From assembly GCA_964529285.1 (NCBI GenBank), contig CAZGWK010000023.1, forward strand, positions 1-49,404: a stretch of 49,404 nt of DNA. Direction: 5' to 3'. The notes beneath the pieces were generated by a model. That model saw only the letters and a list, made by a program, of their open reading frames with translations. It was not told the origin of the DNA and searched no databases. This DNA is from SURF-21 sp964529285. Lineage in GTDB: Bacteria > Actinomycetota > Geothermincolia > Geothermincolales > RBG-13-55-18. A program made the translations under genes and the position numbers. This document shows positions 9,972 through 18,098 of the stretch, piece after piece. Each line of letters starts with the position of its first letter. The first letter of the stretch is position 1.

Positions 9972-10108
9972 GCCCGGGGTAGGCCCGGGGTNNNNNNNNN
10001 NNNNNNNNNNNNNNNNNNNNNNNNNNNNNNNNNNNNNNNNNNNNNNNNNNNNNNNNNNNNNNNNNNNNNNNNNNNNNNNNNNNNNNNNNNNTAGGCCCGG
10101 GGTAGGCC
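9969..10108. repeat. 11-base tandem repeat (TAGGCCCGGGG) flanking the gap
   Basis: Two copies of TAGGCCCGGGG plus T precede the N run (9969-9991), and two copies follow it (10092 onward). The first TAG is the stop codon of HK2. Identical sequence on both sides suggests an unresolved, longer tandem array. Confidence 0.8.
9992..10091. other. Assembly gap of 100 N
   Basis: Exactly 100 undetermined bases, the conventional placeholder for a scaffold gap of unknown length. Both flanks are the same 11-base tandem repeat, so the true length and the join are uncertain. Confidence 0.98.
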
Positions 10109-10174
10109 CGGGGTCAGCCCTCCATTTTCAACATCGGGGGTCAGGCCAACACCCGGGGTCAGCCCTCCATGTTT
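10107..10174 (+). repeat. Intergenic repeat, copy 3 with partial second unit
   Basis: GGGGTCAGCCCTCCATTTTC at 10110, a second GGGGTCAGGCC at 10137, and a partial third unit at 10155 (GGGGTCAGCCCTCCAT). It follows the tandem repeat after HK2 and has the same orientation relative to the upstream stop codon as the other copies. The remaining bases to 10234 show no gene. Confidence 0.85.
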
Positions 10175-10234
10175 TCCTCCATACTTTCAGGGTTCAGGCC
10201 TTGCGTTGCAAACGCCTGGGGCGAAGGAATACCT

Positions 10235-10558
10235 TTAGAACAGTTCCAGGTCCATGAAGGGTGTAACGTCGCCCTTCAGTACCAGCTTGCCGCTCATCAC
10301 CGCGCCCATGGCGTCGAGTTCCTGGTTGAAGAGGTCGATGAAGTTCTGTTCGTCGCCCAGGACCGTGGCGGTGGGCTCGTCCACCTCCCCCATCTTGAGT
10401 GACAGCTTGCCCGCGTCGGCGACGATGACCATGTCGTCTCCGTCCGTCACCTTCAATTGTATTGTCTGGCCCATGCACTCCTGCAGTTTCTCCTGTCTGT
10501 CAGGGTCGCTGTTTGCGGTATCCAGCAGCCCGCTCAAGATCTCTTCCAGCTCGGACAT
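10235..10558 (-). CDS. SCP2-type sterol-carrier-like domain protein
   Basis: 107 residues, a single short SCP2-like domain: IQLKVTDGDDMVIVADAG, then a DEPTATVLGDEQNFIDLFNQ segment and the closing GKLVLKGDV strand pattern. Family members have a hydrophobic tunnel for lipids or acyl-CoA; in bacteria the role is usually undefined. The start is supported by a strong AAGGAGG seven bases before the ATG at 10558. It lies 182 bases downstream of the split transketolase genes on the same strand, so co-transcription is possible but unproven. Confidence 0.75.
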   Translation of the reverse strand: MSELEEILSGLLDTANSDPDRQEKLQECMGQTIQLKVTDGDDMVIVADAGKLSLKMGEVDEPTATVLGDEQNFIDLFNQELDAMGAVMSGKLVLKGDVTPFMDLELF

Positions 10559-10740
10559 CTCGCTTACCTCCTTCTAGCTCGACAACATCCTCTTTTCCTC
10601 TACTTGGCGCCTGCACCCCTGAAGCAGCGCCGGCATCGCAGCTCTTGGCCAGAACCTATATGCGAGCGCCCCAGCTGCGTCTGCCGTTGGGCGTCCCTCA
10701 AAGAAGCGTCAGCCGCTCTCCTTCAACCGGCAGCCGTTAC

Positions 10741-11727
10741 CTAGCCGGTTATGCCCAGGAACTCCCTCGCCGTTTTGTATATACCGTTATCGTCCAGGCC
10801 GTAGCGCTCGTACAGGTCGTCGGGCTGGCCGATGACCGAGTAGATGTCGGGAAGGCCCAGCCGCTTGAACTTTATCCCCAACCCGGCGTCGGCCAGGGTC
10901 TCCGCTACCGCGCCTCCCAGCCCGCCGATGATGTTGTGTTCCTCCACGGTGATGATCTTTCCCGTTTCCTCGGCGGCCTCGAGGATGACCTCCCTGTCCA
11001 GCGGCTTCACGGTGTGCATATCGATGATGCGGGTGCTCACGCCGTCCTGCTTCTCCAGCTTGCGCGCCGCGCGGATGGAGGCCATGACGCAGATACCGTT
11101 GGCGATGATGGTAAAATCGCTCCCCTCGCGGATGGTGATGGCCTTGCCTATCTCGAAGTCGAACTCCGACTTGTGCACTATAGGCTCCGCACCGCGCCCC
11201 AGCCTCATGTAGATAGGCCCTTCGTAATCCAGCGAAGCGATGGTCGCCTTGGCACATTCGTTGGCGTCTGCTGGGACGATAACCGTCATGTTGGCCATAC
11301 TGCGCGTGACCGCGACGTCCTCGGTGGCGTGGTGGGTGGTTCCGCCGTTGCCCATGGAGAGGCCGGAATGGCTGGAGATTATACGCACGTTCAGGTTGGG
11401 GTAGGCGATATCCGTGCGCAGCACCTCCGCGCATCTGAGACTGGCGAATACCGCGTAGGTGGAGGCGAAGGGTATCTTGCCGGAGATCGCCAGCCCCGCT
11501 GCCGCCGCCATCATGTTCGTCTCCGCGATGCCGAAGTTGAAGAAACGCTCCGGGCACACCTTCCAGAAGTCGATGGTCTTATTGCTGCGCATGAGGTCGG
11601 CGGTGAGCACCACTATCCTCTCATCGGTGCCGGAAAGCTCGGCCAGCACCTTGCCGTACATCTCGCGCGTGGCGAACTTGTCCACGTCGAGGACGTTGAA
11701 GGTATATCCCAGCGGCATTTCACTCAC
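10741..11727 (-). CDS. Transketolase, C-terminal subunit (pyrimidine-binding and C-terminal domains)
   Basis: 328 residues covering the second half of transketolase: pyrimidine-binding domain (MYGKVLAEL, FNFGIAETNMMAAAAGLA with the catalytic Glu, HSGLSMGNGGTTHHATED) and C-terminal domain (IIDMHTVKPLD, TVEEHNIIGGLG). It forms one enzyme with the N-terminal subunit encoded just upstream; the genes overlap by 8 bases. The start is GTG at 11727 inside the end of the partner gene, with an internal ATG at 11718 as an alternative. Split transketolases are common in archaea and many anaerobes. Expected role: two-carbon ketol transfer between sugar phosphates, though with this dehydrogenase neighbour a specialised sugar pathway is possible. 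Confidence 0.92.
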   Translation of the reverse strand: MSEMPLGYTFNVLDVDKFATREMYGKVLAELSGTDERIVVLTADLMRSNKTIDFWKVCPERFFNFGIAETNMMAAAAGLAISGKIPFASTYAVFASLRCAEVLRTDIAYPNLNVRIISSHSGLSMGNGGTTHHATEDVAVTRSMANMTVIVPADANECAKATIASLDYEGPIYMRLGRGAEPIVHKSEFDFEIGKAITIREGSDFTIIANGICVMASIRAARKLEKQDGVSTRIIDMHTVKPLDREVILEAAEETGKIITVEEHNIIGGLGGAVAETLADAGLGIKFKRLGLPDIYSVIGQPDDLYERYGLDDNGIYKTAREFLGITG

Positions 11728-12562
11728 CCCCGCCGGGACGCGCGCACTCTATCTCCTCGAGGACCTTCTCCGCAAGCTCGTCGTCGAGACCTCCGTAATG
11801 CCATTCCGCGGTGTTCTCCATGAAGGAGACCCCCTTGCCCTTGGAAGTCCGGGCGATGATGCATGTGGGCGTAGCGGAGGACGCGGGCGGAAGCTTTTCG
11901 AACGCTTCCAGCAGTTCCCCGAAGTCATGTCCGTCGACATCCAGCACGTCCCATCCGAACGCCTGCCACTTGTCGGCGAAGGGCTCGAGGGCCATGACCT
12001 CCTCCGTCGGCCCGTCCAGGGAATAGCCGTTGCGGTCCACGATGGCGGTCAGGTTCCCGAGCTTGTGCTGGTGCGCCGACATGGCCGCCTCCCATATCAT
12101 GCCCTCGTCGCACTCTCCGTCACCTAACAGCGCGAACACGCGCCAGTCTGCTCCGTCGAGCTTCCCGGCTACGGCCACGCCCACCGAGATGGAGAGGCCG
12201 TGACCCAGGGAACCGGTGGACATCTCTACGCCCGGTATCTTGTTGCGGTCCGGGTGCATGCCGAAAGGGCTGTCCAGGCAGTTGAAGTCGTCCATCATCG
12301 ACTCGGGGAAGAAACCGACATCTGAGAGTACCGGGCACAGGCCCAGCGCGCCGTGCCCCTTGGAGAGGATCAGCCGGTCCCTCTCCTGCCAGTCCGGTTT
12401 GGCGGGATCGTACCTCATGACGTTATGGTAGAGGGTGACAAGTATTTCCACCATGGAGAGTGCGCCACCCAGGTGTCCGCCGCCCGCTATGCAATTGAGC
12501 TTGACGATCTTCTTGCGCATGTCCACGGCCTTTTCCTGAAGCTGGATCAAATCGTCCATCAT
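11720..12562 (-). CDS. Transketolase, N-terminal (thiamine diphosphate-binding) subunit
   Basis: 280 residues carrying the ThDP/Mg-binding half: GGGHLGGALSMVEILVTLY, LSKGHGALGLCPVLSD, GSLGHGLSISVGVA, and the ThDP motif GDGECDEGMIWEA ending in the metal-binding NGYSLDG. A complete transketolase needs the C-terminal subunit encoded immediately downstream with an 8-base overlap. The start is ATG 12562 or 12559, with AGGGATGAAAG upstream. It is 71 bases downstream of the alcohol dehydrogenase gene on the same strand, which suggests an operon of dehydrogenase and both transketolase halves. Confidence 0.92.
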   Translation of the reverse strand: MMDDLIQLQEKAVDMRKKIVKLNCIAGGGHLGGALSMVEILVTLYHNVMRYDPAKPDWQERDRLILSKGHGALGLCPVLSDVGFFPESMMDDFNCLDSPFGMHPDRNKIPGVEMSTGSLGHGLSISVGVAVAGKLDGADWRVFALLGDGECDEGMIWEAAMSAHQHKLGNLTAIVDRNGYSLDGPTEEVMALEPFADKWQAFGWDVLDVDGHDFGELLEAFEKLPPASSATPTCIIARTSKGKGVSFMENTAEWHYGGLDDELAEKVLEEIECARPGGGE

Positions 12563-12633
12563 CTTTCATCCCTGCCTTTCGCTCTTGGATGATGCTTGCT
12601 CTATCCTTCGCTGACCTTTGCGCACGCGGGATA

Positions 12634-13650
12634 TCATGGCTGGCTCTTGATGAGGATTTTAATAGACTGCGATTCCCTCTGCGCCTCGAATGCCTCGACG
12701 ACCTCATCGAGCGGGAACACCCGGGATATCAGCGGCTTCAGTTGCAGCCTCGGCAGAATGGCCAGCGAACGGGGGAAAAGGTAGGGAGACATGAAAACGC
12801 CGCGCACCGTGAGCTCCTTGGAGTAGAGGTCGAACGGCTTCATGGGGATGGAGAAGTTCATGGGATAGACAGCGAAGTAGACCAGCGTCCCGCACTTTCC
12901 CGCAAGGTCGAAAACCGATTTCGCCGCCTGCTCCGCACCGGATGCTTCGATCACCGTGTCGAAGCCGCGGTTGCCGGTGAACTTCATGCCTGCAGCCCAC
13001 AAGTCCTCGGCGGTAGGGTCTACCGCGAGGTCGGCCCCCATCTCCAGCGCCAGGTCTCGCTTTGATGCCACGGGGTCCGCCACCATGATCTTAGAGGCGC
13101 CTGCGAGCAAGGCCAGCTGGGTCAGTATCTGTCCTATGCCTCCCAGGCCGGTAATGGCCACCGTAGATCCCTCCCGGATGTCCGAGATGTCGATGCCGCG
13201 CAGGCAGACCGAGACAGGCTCCGTCAGGCACCCTTCCTCGAAGCTTATCTCGTCCGGCAGTTTGAAGACCTGCTGCTCGTGCCAGACCACGTACTCGGCC
13301 ATGGTGCCGGGCGGGAAGAAAACCGCCAGCTTCAGGCAGTAATGCTCCTGCCCGTTGCGGCAATAGTCGCAGACGCCGCAGTAGCGTACCGGGTTTCCGG
13401 TGACGCGGTCGCCCACCTTCAGGCCTTTGGTGTTGGCCTCCGGTCCCAGTTCCACCACGGTTCCCGACACCTCGTGTCCCATGATGCGGGGAGGGTAGGA
13501 GACGGGAAGGACGCCGTCCACGATATGCGGATCGGAGCCGCAGATGGAAGTATATTCCACCTTGATCTTGACGTCTTCCGGTCCCACCTGGGGTTCTGGC
13601 ACATCTTCCACCTCGAGCACTCTTTTCTTTTTCCACACCGCCGCCTTCAT
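12634..13650 (-). CDS. Zinc-dependent medium-chain alcohol/polyol dehydrogenase
   Basis: 338 residues of the MDR superfamily. The catalytic zinc site is indicated by C37 (ICGSDPH) and H59-E60 (GHE). The structural zinc lobe has Cys91, 94, 97 and 105 (CGVCDYCRNGQEHYC). A Rossmann fold follows (GLGGIGQILTQLA). The pattern is closest to the sorbitol/threonine/butanediol dehydrogenase branch; the substrate is not determined. A textbook AAGGAGG precedes the ATG by nine bases. It is the first gene of a minus-strand group with the split transketolase, suggesting oxidation of a polyol or sugar alcohol to a ketose that feeds transketolase (inference). Confidence 0.88.
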   Translation of the reverse strand: MKAAVWKKKRVLEVEDVPEPQVGPEDVKIKVEYTSICGSDPHIVDGVLPVSYPPRIMGHEVSGTVVELGPEANTKGLKVGDRVTGNPVRYCGVCDYCRNGQEHYCLKLAVFFPPGTMAEYVVWHEQQVFKLPDEISFEEGCLTEPVSVCLRGIDISDIREGSTVAITGLGGIGQILTQLALLAGASKIMVADPVASKRDLALEMGADLAVDPTAEDLWAAGMKFTGNRGFDTVIEASGAEQAAKSVFDLAGKCGTLVYFAVYPMNFSIPMKPFDLYSKELTVRGVFMSPYLFPRSLAILPRLQLKPLISRVFPLDEVVEAFEAQRESQSIKILIKSQP

Positions 13651-13867
13651 GCGCTCACACCTCCTTACAGAGAAGCATCCAACCTAACCGCTCAGCTCGA
13701 TTGATTATTACTGGATGGTTCGGGGCTGCGAAGAAATGATGCGATTATAAGTTTTTCTCGCGATCAATATATTGCCTTAAGATACGACTCAACGCATTGG
13801 ACAGCTCTCTCCCTCAAATAGATATTTGCCTCTATGAGCCACAAAGTCAAGCCACCAGCTTCGCTGT

Positions 13868-13975
13868 TCGCGATGACAGAGCAGGGGGAGCGATAACGGG
13901 ATAGAGGGGTGACGACAGAGCCGCTTTTCTTCTGGAGATCGCCATTTCGGCTTCGCCTTATCGCGATGGCAGAGC
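13868..13975 (+). repeat. Two copies of a TCGCGATGRCAGAGC element
   Basis: TCGCGATGACAGAGC at 13868-13882 and TCGCGATGGCAGAGC at 13961-13975 differ at one base and both lead into G-rich sequence. They may be remnants of a dispersed intergenic repeat. With only two copies here this is tentative. Confidence 0.4.
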
Positions 13976-14003
13976 GAAGGGGCGCGGTATCCCGCGCCCC
14001 TTC
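13976..14003 (-). terminator. GC-rich hairpin downstream of the dehydratase gene
   Basis: A perfect 12-base-pair stem (GAAGGGGCGCGG with CCGCGCCCCTTC) around a 4-base loop, 52 bases after the stop of the minus-strand abfD-like gene. There is no clear U-tract after it, so a tailless intrinsic terminator or an RNA-stabilising hairpin is likely. Confidence 0.6.
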
Positions 14004-14054
14004 TTGCCGCTTGTTTTTCGCAGAGCGAAAGGTTTTTGCTTACTCCGCGGTCCT

Positions 14055-15485
14055 TTACTCTTTTACCTCTATGCCCGCCAGGTTCTTGGCGATGTTCTTC
14101 TTCTCTTCCATGTCGTAGGTGCCCAGGATGGCGATGTCCTCCATGATGGGGGAGCCGCCGCCGTGCACGCCCGCGTACTGCAGCACCCCGGCCATGGAGG
14201 AACAGGAGAAGTCGCTGATCCAGGCGAAGCACTTGTACACGTCCTCCGGGCTCACGCCGTCGGCCCGCATGATGTATTTCTTCACCAGCTCGCCCACCTC
14301 GTCGCTGACGAACTCGTCGCTGTAGGGGAGGGTCGCAGGCAGTCCGCCGGCTATCTCGGACAGGACGTCGTACTCGTGATAGAGGTTGACCCCCGCGTGC
14401 TTGCGGGCCACGTTGCAGTAGACCACGTCGGGTATCTGGGTGCCGGAGGGCGACTTCGTCGATTTGACCGAGGCCGCTATGCCGCAGCCGTAGACCAGCT
14501 CGGCCACGCTGATGAGTTCGGCCAGCCTGTGGCGCACGTGGCCCTCCCTCTCGATGCCGTTGTATTCCGCCGCCAGGGCAGTGGTGCCCATGATCACGTC
14601 GGACATGGCGGGCTTGCAGCCGGTGTAGGAATGGCGGTGGTAGAGCGCGAAGAGCAGCGCCAGCTGGCCGCCGAACTCCGTCTCCCCGTTCAGGAAAACC
14701 CTTTCCCAGGGGACGAAGACGTCGTCGAAGATGGTGAGCGATTCGATCTCCCCCTTGCCGGAAAGCGCCGTCGACAGCTCGGGGACGCGGTCGCGATACC
14801 TTGCGCCCCGGCATACCAGCTTCACGCCCGGCCAGTCTCCGGGAACCGCGACGGCCACCGCCCAGTCTCCCTCCTCGGGGGTCAGGAAGCGCGTGGGGAT
14901 GGCGATGATCTCGTCGGCCAGGGGGGCGAAGGAGTTGTGCGCCTTGGCCCCTCTCACCACGATGCCGTCCTTGCGCCGCTCCACGACGCGCATGTAGAGG
15001 TCGGGATCCGTCTGCTGATGCGGCCTTCTCTTGCGGTGGCCCTTGACGTCGGACTGCGCGCAGCAGCCGATAACGTCCTTTTCCTGCCACGACTTCAGGT
15101 ATTCCAGAAAACGCTGGTGGTATTCGGTGCCGCGGGCCTGGTCGCATTGATAGGTGATCACGGAAAGCGCGTTCATGGCGTCGGTGCCCATGCAGCGGGC
15201 GATGCAGCCACCCAGCAAGCGGCAGGCCATGCGCGTCATCTCCTGCTTGTTGAGCAGGTCCTCCACGCTCTGGTGGATGTGGCAGAAGCGGCTCACCGTC
15301 TCGCCGCTGAGATGAGACTTGGCGGTGGTAAGGTGCTGCACGTCTTTTGCGTGGCTCACCTCTATGGTCAGGTCCATGATGTCGGTGCCCGGGAGGTCCT
15401 CCCGGCCCAATACCTCACCCCCCATGTAGATATTGGGTTTCATGGCTTTGAGGCTCTCGTGATACTCATCGACGGTGCGTATCAT
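14055..15485 (-). CDS. abfD: 4-hydroxybutyryl-CoA dehydratase / vinylacetyl-CoA delta-isomerase family enzyme
   Basis: 476 residues of the FAD and [4Fe-4S] family related to 4-hydroxyphenylacetate 3-hydroxylase. Cys94, Cys98, His283 and Cys290 reproduce the cluster-ligand spacing known for the clostridial dehydratase (C99, C103, H292, C299), which argues for dehydratase/isomerase activity rather than an aromatic hydroxylase. The enzyme interconverts 4-hydroxybutyryl-CoA and crotonyl-CoA in aminobutyrate/succinate fermentation and in archaeal carbon-fixation cycles. GGAGGGGAGTGCA precedes the ATG. A strong promoter (TTGACA, 18 bases, TATACT) drives it and overlaps a palindrome next to the divergent TetR gene. 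No CoA transferase or 4-hydroxybutyrate dehydrogenase of the iron type lies in the window, so the pathway is not fixed. Confidence 0.88.
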   Translation of the reverse strand: MIRTVDEYHESLKAMKPNIYMGGEVLGREDLPGTDIMDLTIEVSHAKDVQHLTTAKSHLSGETVSRFCHIHQSVEDLLNKQEMTRMACRLLGGCIARCMGTDAMNALSVITYQCDQARGTEYHQRFLEYLKSWQEKDVIGCCAQSDVKGHRKRRPHQQTDPDLYMRVVERRKDGIVVRGAKAHNSFAPLADEIIAIPTRFLTPEEGDWAVAVAVPGDWPGVKLVCRGARYRDRVPELSTALSGKGEIESLTIFDDVFVPWERVFLNGETEFGGQLALLFALYHRHSYTGCKPAMSDVIMGTTALAAEYNGIEREGHVRHRLAELISVAELVYGCGIAASVKSTKSPSGTQIPDVVYCNVARKHAGVNLYHEYDVLSEIAGGLPATLPYSDEFVSDEVGELVKKYIMRADGVSPEDVYKCFAWISDFSCSSMAGVLQYAGVHGGGSPIMEDIAILGTYDMEEKKNIAKNLAGIEVKE

Positions 15486-15528
15486 TGCACTCCCCTCCAG
15501 TAATAGGATTTTAAAATCTTGCCTAATC

Positions 15529-15558
15529 AGTATAGTTAAATTACAATATATTTGTCAA
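15529..15558 (-). promoter_or_regulatory. Sigma-70-type promoter of the abfD-like gene
   Basis: On the minus strand TTGACA (15558-15553) and TATACT (15534-15529) are separated by 18 bases, 44 bases upstream of the ATG at 15485. The outer base of the -35 box is shared with the adjacent palindrome. Confidence 0.75.
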
Positions 15559-15580
15559 TTTCATAGTATGGCTATGAAAT
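15558..15580. promoter_or_regulatory. Palindromic operator candidate for the TetR regulator
   Basis: A perfect inverted repeat, ATTTCATAG / CTATGAAAT, with a 5-base centre (TATGG). It abuts the -35 box of the minus-strand abfD promoter and ends 11 bases before the TetR start codon, so binding could repress both divergent genes. Confidence 0.75.
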
Positions 15581-15591
15581 AAGGAAAGAAT

Positions 15592-16230
15592 ATGAAGAAT
15601 GACTATAAATCAAGGGATAAATTCACGAGTATCATCGCGTCGGCCCTCGAGGTATTCGGGGAGAAGGGATACCATAACGCGACCATCTCCGAGATAGCCC
15701 GCGCGGCTGGCGTTTCCGAGGCCACCATCTACGAATACTTCGGCAGCAAGGAGGACCTGCTCTTCGCCATCCCGGGTGAGTTCACCAGTCAGGCGGTGGA
15801 GTTCCTCGAGCTCATGAAAGCATACATAAAGGGTGCCGAGAACAAGATCAGGGCCATCGCCTGCGGCTATTTCAATCTGTACAGGGACAACCCGGACTAC
15901 TCGTCCCTGGTGCTCCTCGACTTGAAGCACAACCGCAAGTTCATGGAAGCCGACGGTTACAGGGAGGTGCAGAGGGCAGCCGGGTTCATCCTCGAGGCCA
16001 TCGAGGAGGGTGTGTCTTCGGGGGAGTTCAGGGATGACATCGATCCTTACCTGGTGCGCTCCATGATCCTGGGGACCATAGAGCACATCTTCTTCCGCTG
16101 GCACCTCAAGGGGAGGGGCGGGGAGCTCGCGGACTTCGTCGACCCCATGCTGGAGATGATCATGGGAGGCATCAGGAGGAAGCCCGGTCCCGAGGCATAC
16201 CAGATCAACATCCAACTCCCTCCGGTTTGA
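15592..16230 (+). CDS. TetR/AcrR-family transcriptional regulator
   Basis: 212 residues. The N-terminal HTH is clear (FGEKGYHNATISEIARAAGVS then EATIYEYFGSKEDLL). The C-terminal ligand domain (IRAIACGYFNLYRDNPDYSS, LKHNRKFMEA, MILGTIEHIFFRWHLKG) is of the FadR/AcnR-like type often linked to acyl-CoA metabolism. It is divergent from the abfD-like gene over a 106-base region with a perfect palindrome, so autoregulation and repression of abfD are likely. AAGGA stands six bases before the ATG. The inducer may be an acyl-CoA (inference from neighbours). Confidence 0.9.
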   Translation: MKNDYKSRDKFTSIIASALEVFGEKGYHNATISEIARAAGVSEATIYEYFGSKEDLLFAIPGEFTSQAVEFLELMKAYIKGAENKIRAIACGYFNLYRDNPDYSSLVLLDLKHNRKFMEADGYREVQRAAGFILEAIEEGVSSGEFRDDIDPYLVRSMILGTIEHIFFRWHLKGRGGELADFVDPMLEMIMGGIRRKPGPEAYQINIQLPPV

Positions 16231-16246
16231 GGGCGTGCCGGAAAGC

Positions 16247-16279
16247 ATCCGGGCTGCGTGATCCGCAGGCAGCCCGGAT
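16247..16279 (+). terminator. Hairpin downstream of the TetR gene
   Basis: ATCCGGGCTGC and GCAGCCCGGAT form a perfect 11-base-pair stem with an 11-base loop, 17 bases after the TetR stop. No U-tract follows. Confidence 0.6.
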
Positions 16280-16357
16280 CGCGGGACCGTCCTTCATCTG
16301 GAACGCCCTGTCGCCGGGACGGTACGTTTCAAAGCTGGCCCCTCATGAACCGTCTTG

Positions 16358-16363
16358 TATAAT
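16358..16363 (+). promoter_or_regulatory. TATAAT -10 box, possible promoter of the exporter gene
   Basis: A consensus TATAAT lies about 106 bases upstream of the exporter start. The matching -35 position (CTGGCC) is poor, so this is tentative. Confidence 0.35.
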
Positions 16364-16468
16364 TAGAGTAAAGTATAGACAGGGGAAACGGCCGCCATGC
16401 CTGTGAGCGCGGGAGACATCTCCCGTTCCCGTTCGGCTCGATAGCGGCCGGGGGACGAGGCGGGAAAG

Positions 16469-18043
16469 ATGGGATTCGATCCGGAAATGCCCTCGAGTCT
16501 TGACGGGGGGACGAACGGGGCGGGCGACGGCTCGAGCGGGCGCCGGACCCGAAAGGGCCTGGTGCTATTTTCCATGTCACTCGCCTTTACCATGACCATG
16601 ATCGATGCGACCATCGTTACCGTGGCGCTGCCGACCATCCAGCGGGAATTGAGCCTTAGCAATATCGAACGGGTATGGATCATCAACGCCTACCTTCTCG
16701 CGTACACCGTCTTTGTCGCCGCCGCGGGAAAGTTCGCCGATCGCCTCGGGCAGCGCCGCATCTTCATGGCGGGACTCCTGGTCTTCACCGGTTCCTCCGT
16801 GGCCGCCGGCCTGGCGCCGGGCAGCACGGTACTCATCATCGCCCGCGCCGTCGGGGGCCTGGGCGGTGCTATGATGACGCCGACTTCCCAGGCGATCGTC
16901 ACCAATTCTTATCCCAAGAGCGAACGCGGCCACGCTTTGGGGATCTACGCGGGCGTGTCGGCCCTGGGCGTGGCCGTGGGGCCGCTGCTGGGGGGCGTGC
17001 TCACCTCCTTCACGGGATGGGAGTGGATCTTCTTCGTCAACGTGCCCGTAGGCGCCGTGGCCTTTTTCCTGACCCGCTACTCCAACCCTCCCCAGGAAAG
17101 GGCGCCGGATTCGGAGCCCATTGACTGGGGCGGGCTCGCAGCTCTGATGATGGGCCTCTCCCTTTTCACCATCGCCATCATGGAGAGCGACAACTGGGGT
17201 TTGAGTTCCCCCAGGTTCCTGGTCTGCCTCTGCGGCGGCGTCTTAATAATGGCGATATTCGTGCGGCTGGAACTGGGGAGGGAACACCCCCTGCTCCAGT
17301 TACGCATCTTCAAGGACCGCGATTTCACGGCGGACAACATCGTCAACTTTTTCATGCGCTTCGCCCTCTTCGGGCTCTCGGTCTACGGCCCCATTTTCGT
17401 GCAGGACGTGCTCGGTTTCTCGGCCTTCGAGGCGGGCGCGGCGACCCTGCCCGCGACCTTCATGCTCTTCCTGGTGGCGCCTTGGAGCGGGAAAAAGTAC
17501 GACCGTATCGGGGCGCGCCCGCTCCTCTCCTCTGGATCGCTCATAATCGCGTTAGGGTTCCTGTGGCTCACTGCCGTGCTGCACCTGCAGTCCTATCCGT
17601 GGATGGTACCCGCCTATATCATCGCCGGCTTCGGCGTGGGGCTCGTGGGCTCACCGGCGCTTGCCGACGCCATGAACGCCGCCCCGGCAGAGCAGAGAGG
17701 GCAGGCGGCGGGCCTCATCGGGACCATCCAGCAGCTAGGAGGCACGCTGGGAACAGCGGTGCTCACCGCGGTGATAACGCCTCTTTTCGCAAGCAAGCTG
17801 GCGTCTTCGATAGGTTCGACTGCCCAGGCCGTACAGACCGCCCTGGCGCACAGCCAGGGCGGCTCGCTACCCACATCCATACCTGCCCAGACCATCTCCG
17901 CCGCCAAAGAGGCCTTCGCCTCGTCGCTGGCCATCAGCTACGTGATCGTGGTGGTGGTGATGCTCGCGGCTTTCACCCTCAGCCTTTTCCTCCACAGCGG
18001 CAACAAACCCTCATCGCCTTCGGGCCCTGCGGTTATCGGCTGA
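16469..18043 (+). CDS. DHA2-family (14-TM, EmrB/QacA-like) drug:proton antiporter
   Basis: 524 residues with a hydrophilic N-terminus of about 30 residues and 14 predicted membrane helices. MFS motif A is present between TM2 and TM3 (GKFADRLGQRRIFMAG), and the antiporter motif C in TM5 (GVSALGVAVGPLLGG). Motif D1-like residues occur in TM1 (IDATIVTVALPTIQREL). The family exports hydrophobic drugs or lipids by proton exchange; the substrate is unknown. It is 238 bases downstream of the TetR gene, separated by a hairpin, so regulation by that TetR is possible but less supported than for abfD. Confidence 0.9.
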   Translation: MGFDPEMPSSLDGGTNGAGDGSSGRRTRKGLVLFSMSLAFTMTMIDATIVTVALPTIQRELSLSNIERVWIINAYLLAYTVFVAAAGKFADRLGQRRIFMAGLLVFTGSSVAAGLAPGSTVLIIARAVGGLGGAMMTPTSQAIVTNSYPKSERGHALGIYAGVSALGVAVGPLLGGVLTSFTGWEWIFFVNVPVGAVAFFLTRYSNPPQERAPDSEPIDWGGLAALMMGLSLFTIAIMESDNWGLSSPRFLVCLCGGVLIMAIFVRLELGREHPLLQLRIFKDRDFTADNIVNFFMRFALFGLSVYGPIFVQDVLGFSAFEAGAATLPATFMLFLVAPWSGKKYDRIGARPLLSSGSLIIALGFLWLTAVLHLQSYPWMVPAYIIAGFGVGLVGSPALADAMNAAPAEQRGQAAGLIGTIQQLGGTLGTAVLTAVITPLFASKLASSIGSTAQAVQTALAHSQGGSLPTSIPAQTISAAKEAFASSLAISYVIVVVVMLAAFTLSLFLHSGNKPSSPSGPAVIG

Positions 18044-18098
18044 GGTGGAGGAGAGGAACGCGGGCTCCGCTGCCGCTGAAAGCCGGGCGGCCTCGACC

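Larger units (their letters stand above)
13651..14054. other. 404-base intergenic region
   Basis: No convincing gene. It holds a 12-base-pair hairpin (13976-14003) downstream of the dehydratase gene and two imperfect copies of TCGCGATGRCAGAGC at 13868 and 13961. A TATAAT-like box on the minus strand (13744-13749) about 94 bases upstream of the dehydrogenase start could be part of that operon's promoter, although no good -35 box was found. Confidence 0.6.

Noticed and set aside
10462..11823. Plus-strand open frame of about 450 codons opposite the transketolase genes
   Set aside because: Both transketolase halves on the minus strand are unmistakable; the antisense product is low-complexity.
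13868..13975. CRISPR array
   Set aside because: Only two short copies with no regular spacers; no cas genes in the window.
13789..15147. Alternative minus-strand frame of 452 codons across the dehydratase
   Set aside because: It is Arg/Gly/Pro-rich shadow sequence; the overlapping 476-residue frame has all family motifs.
14004..15503. Plus-strand 499-codon frame opposite the dehydratase
   Set aside because: Antisense shadow with no recognisable domain and no ribosome binding site.
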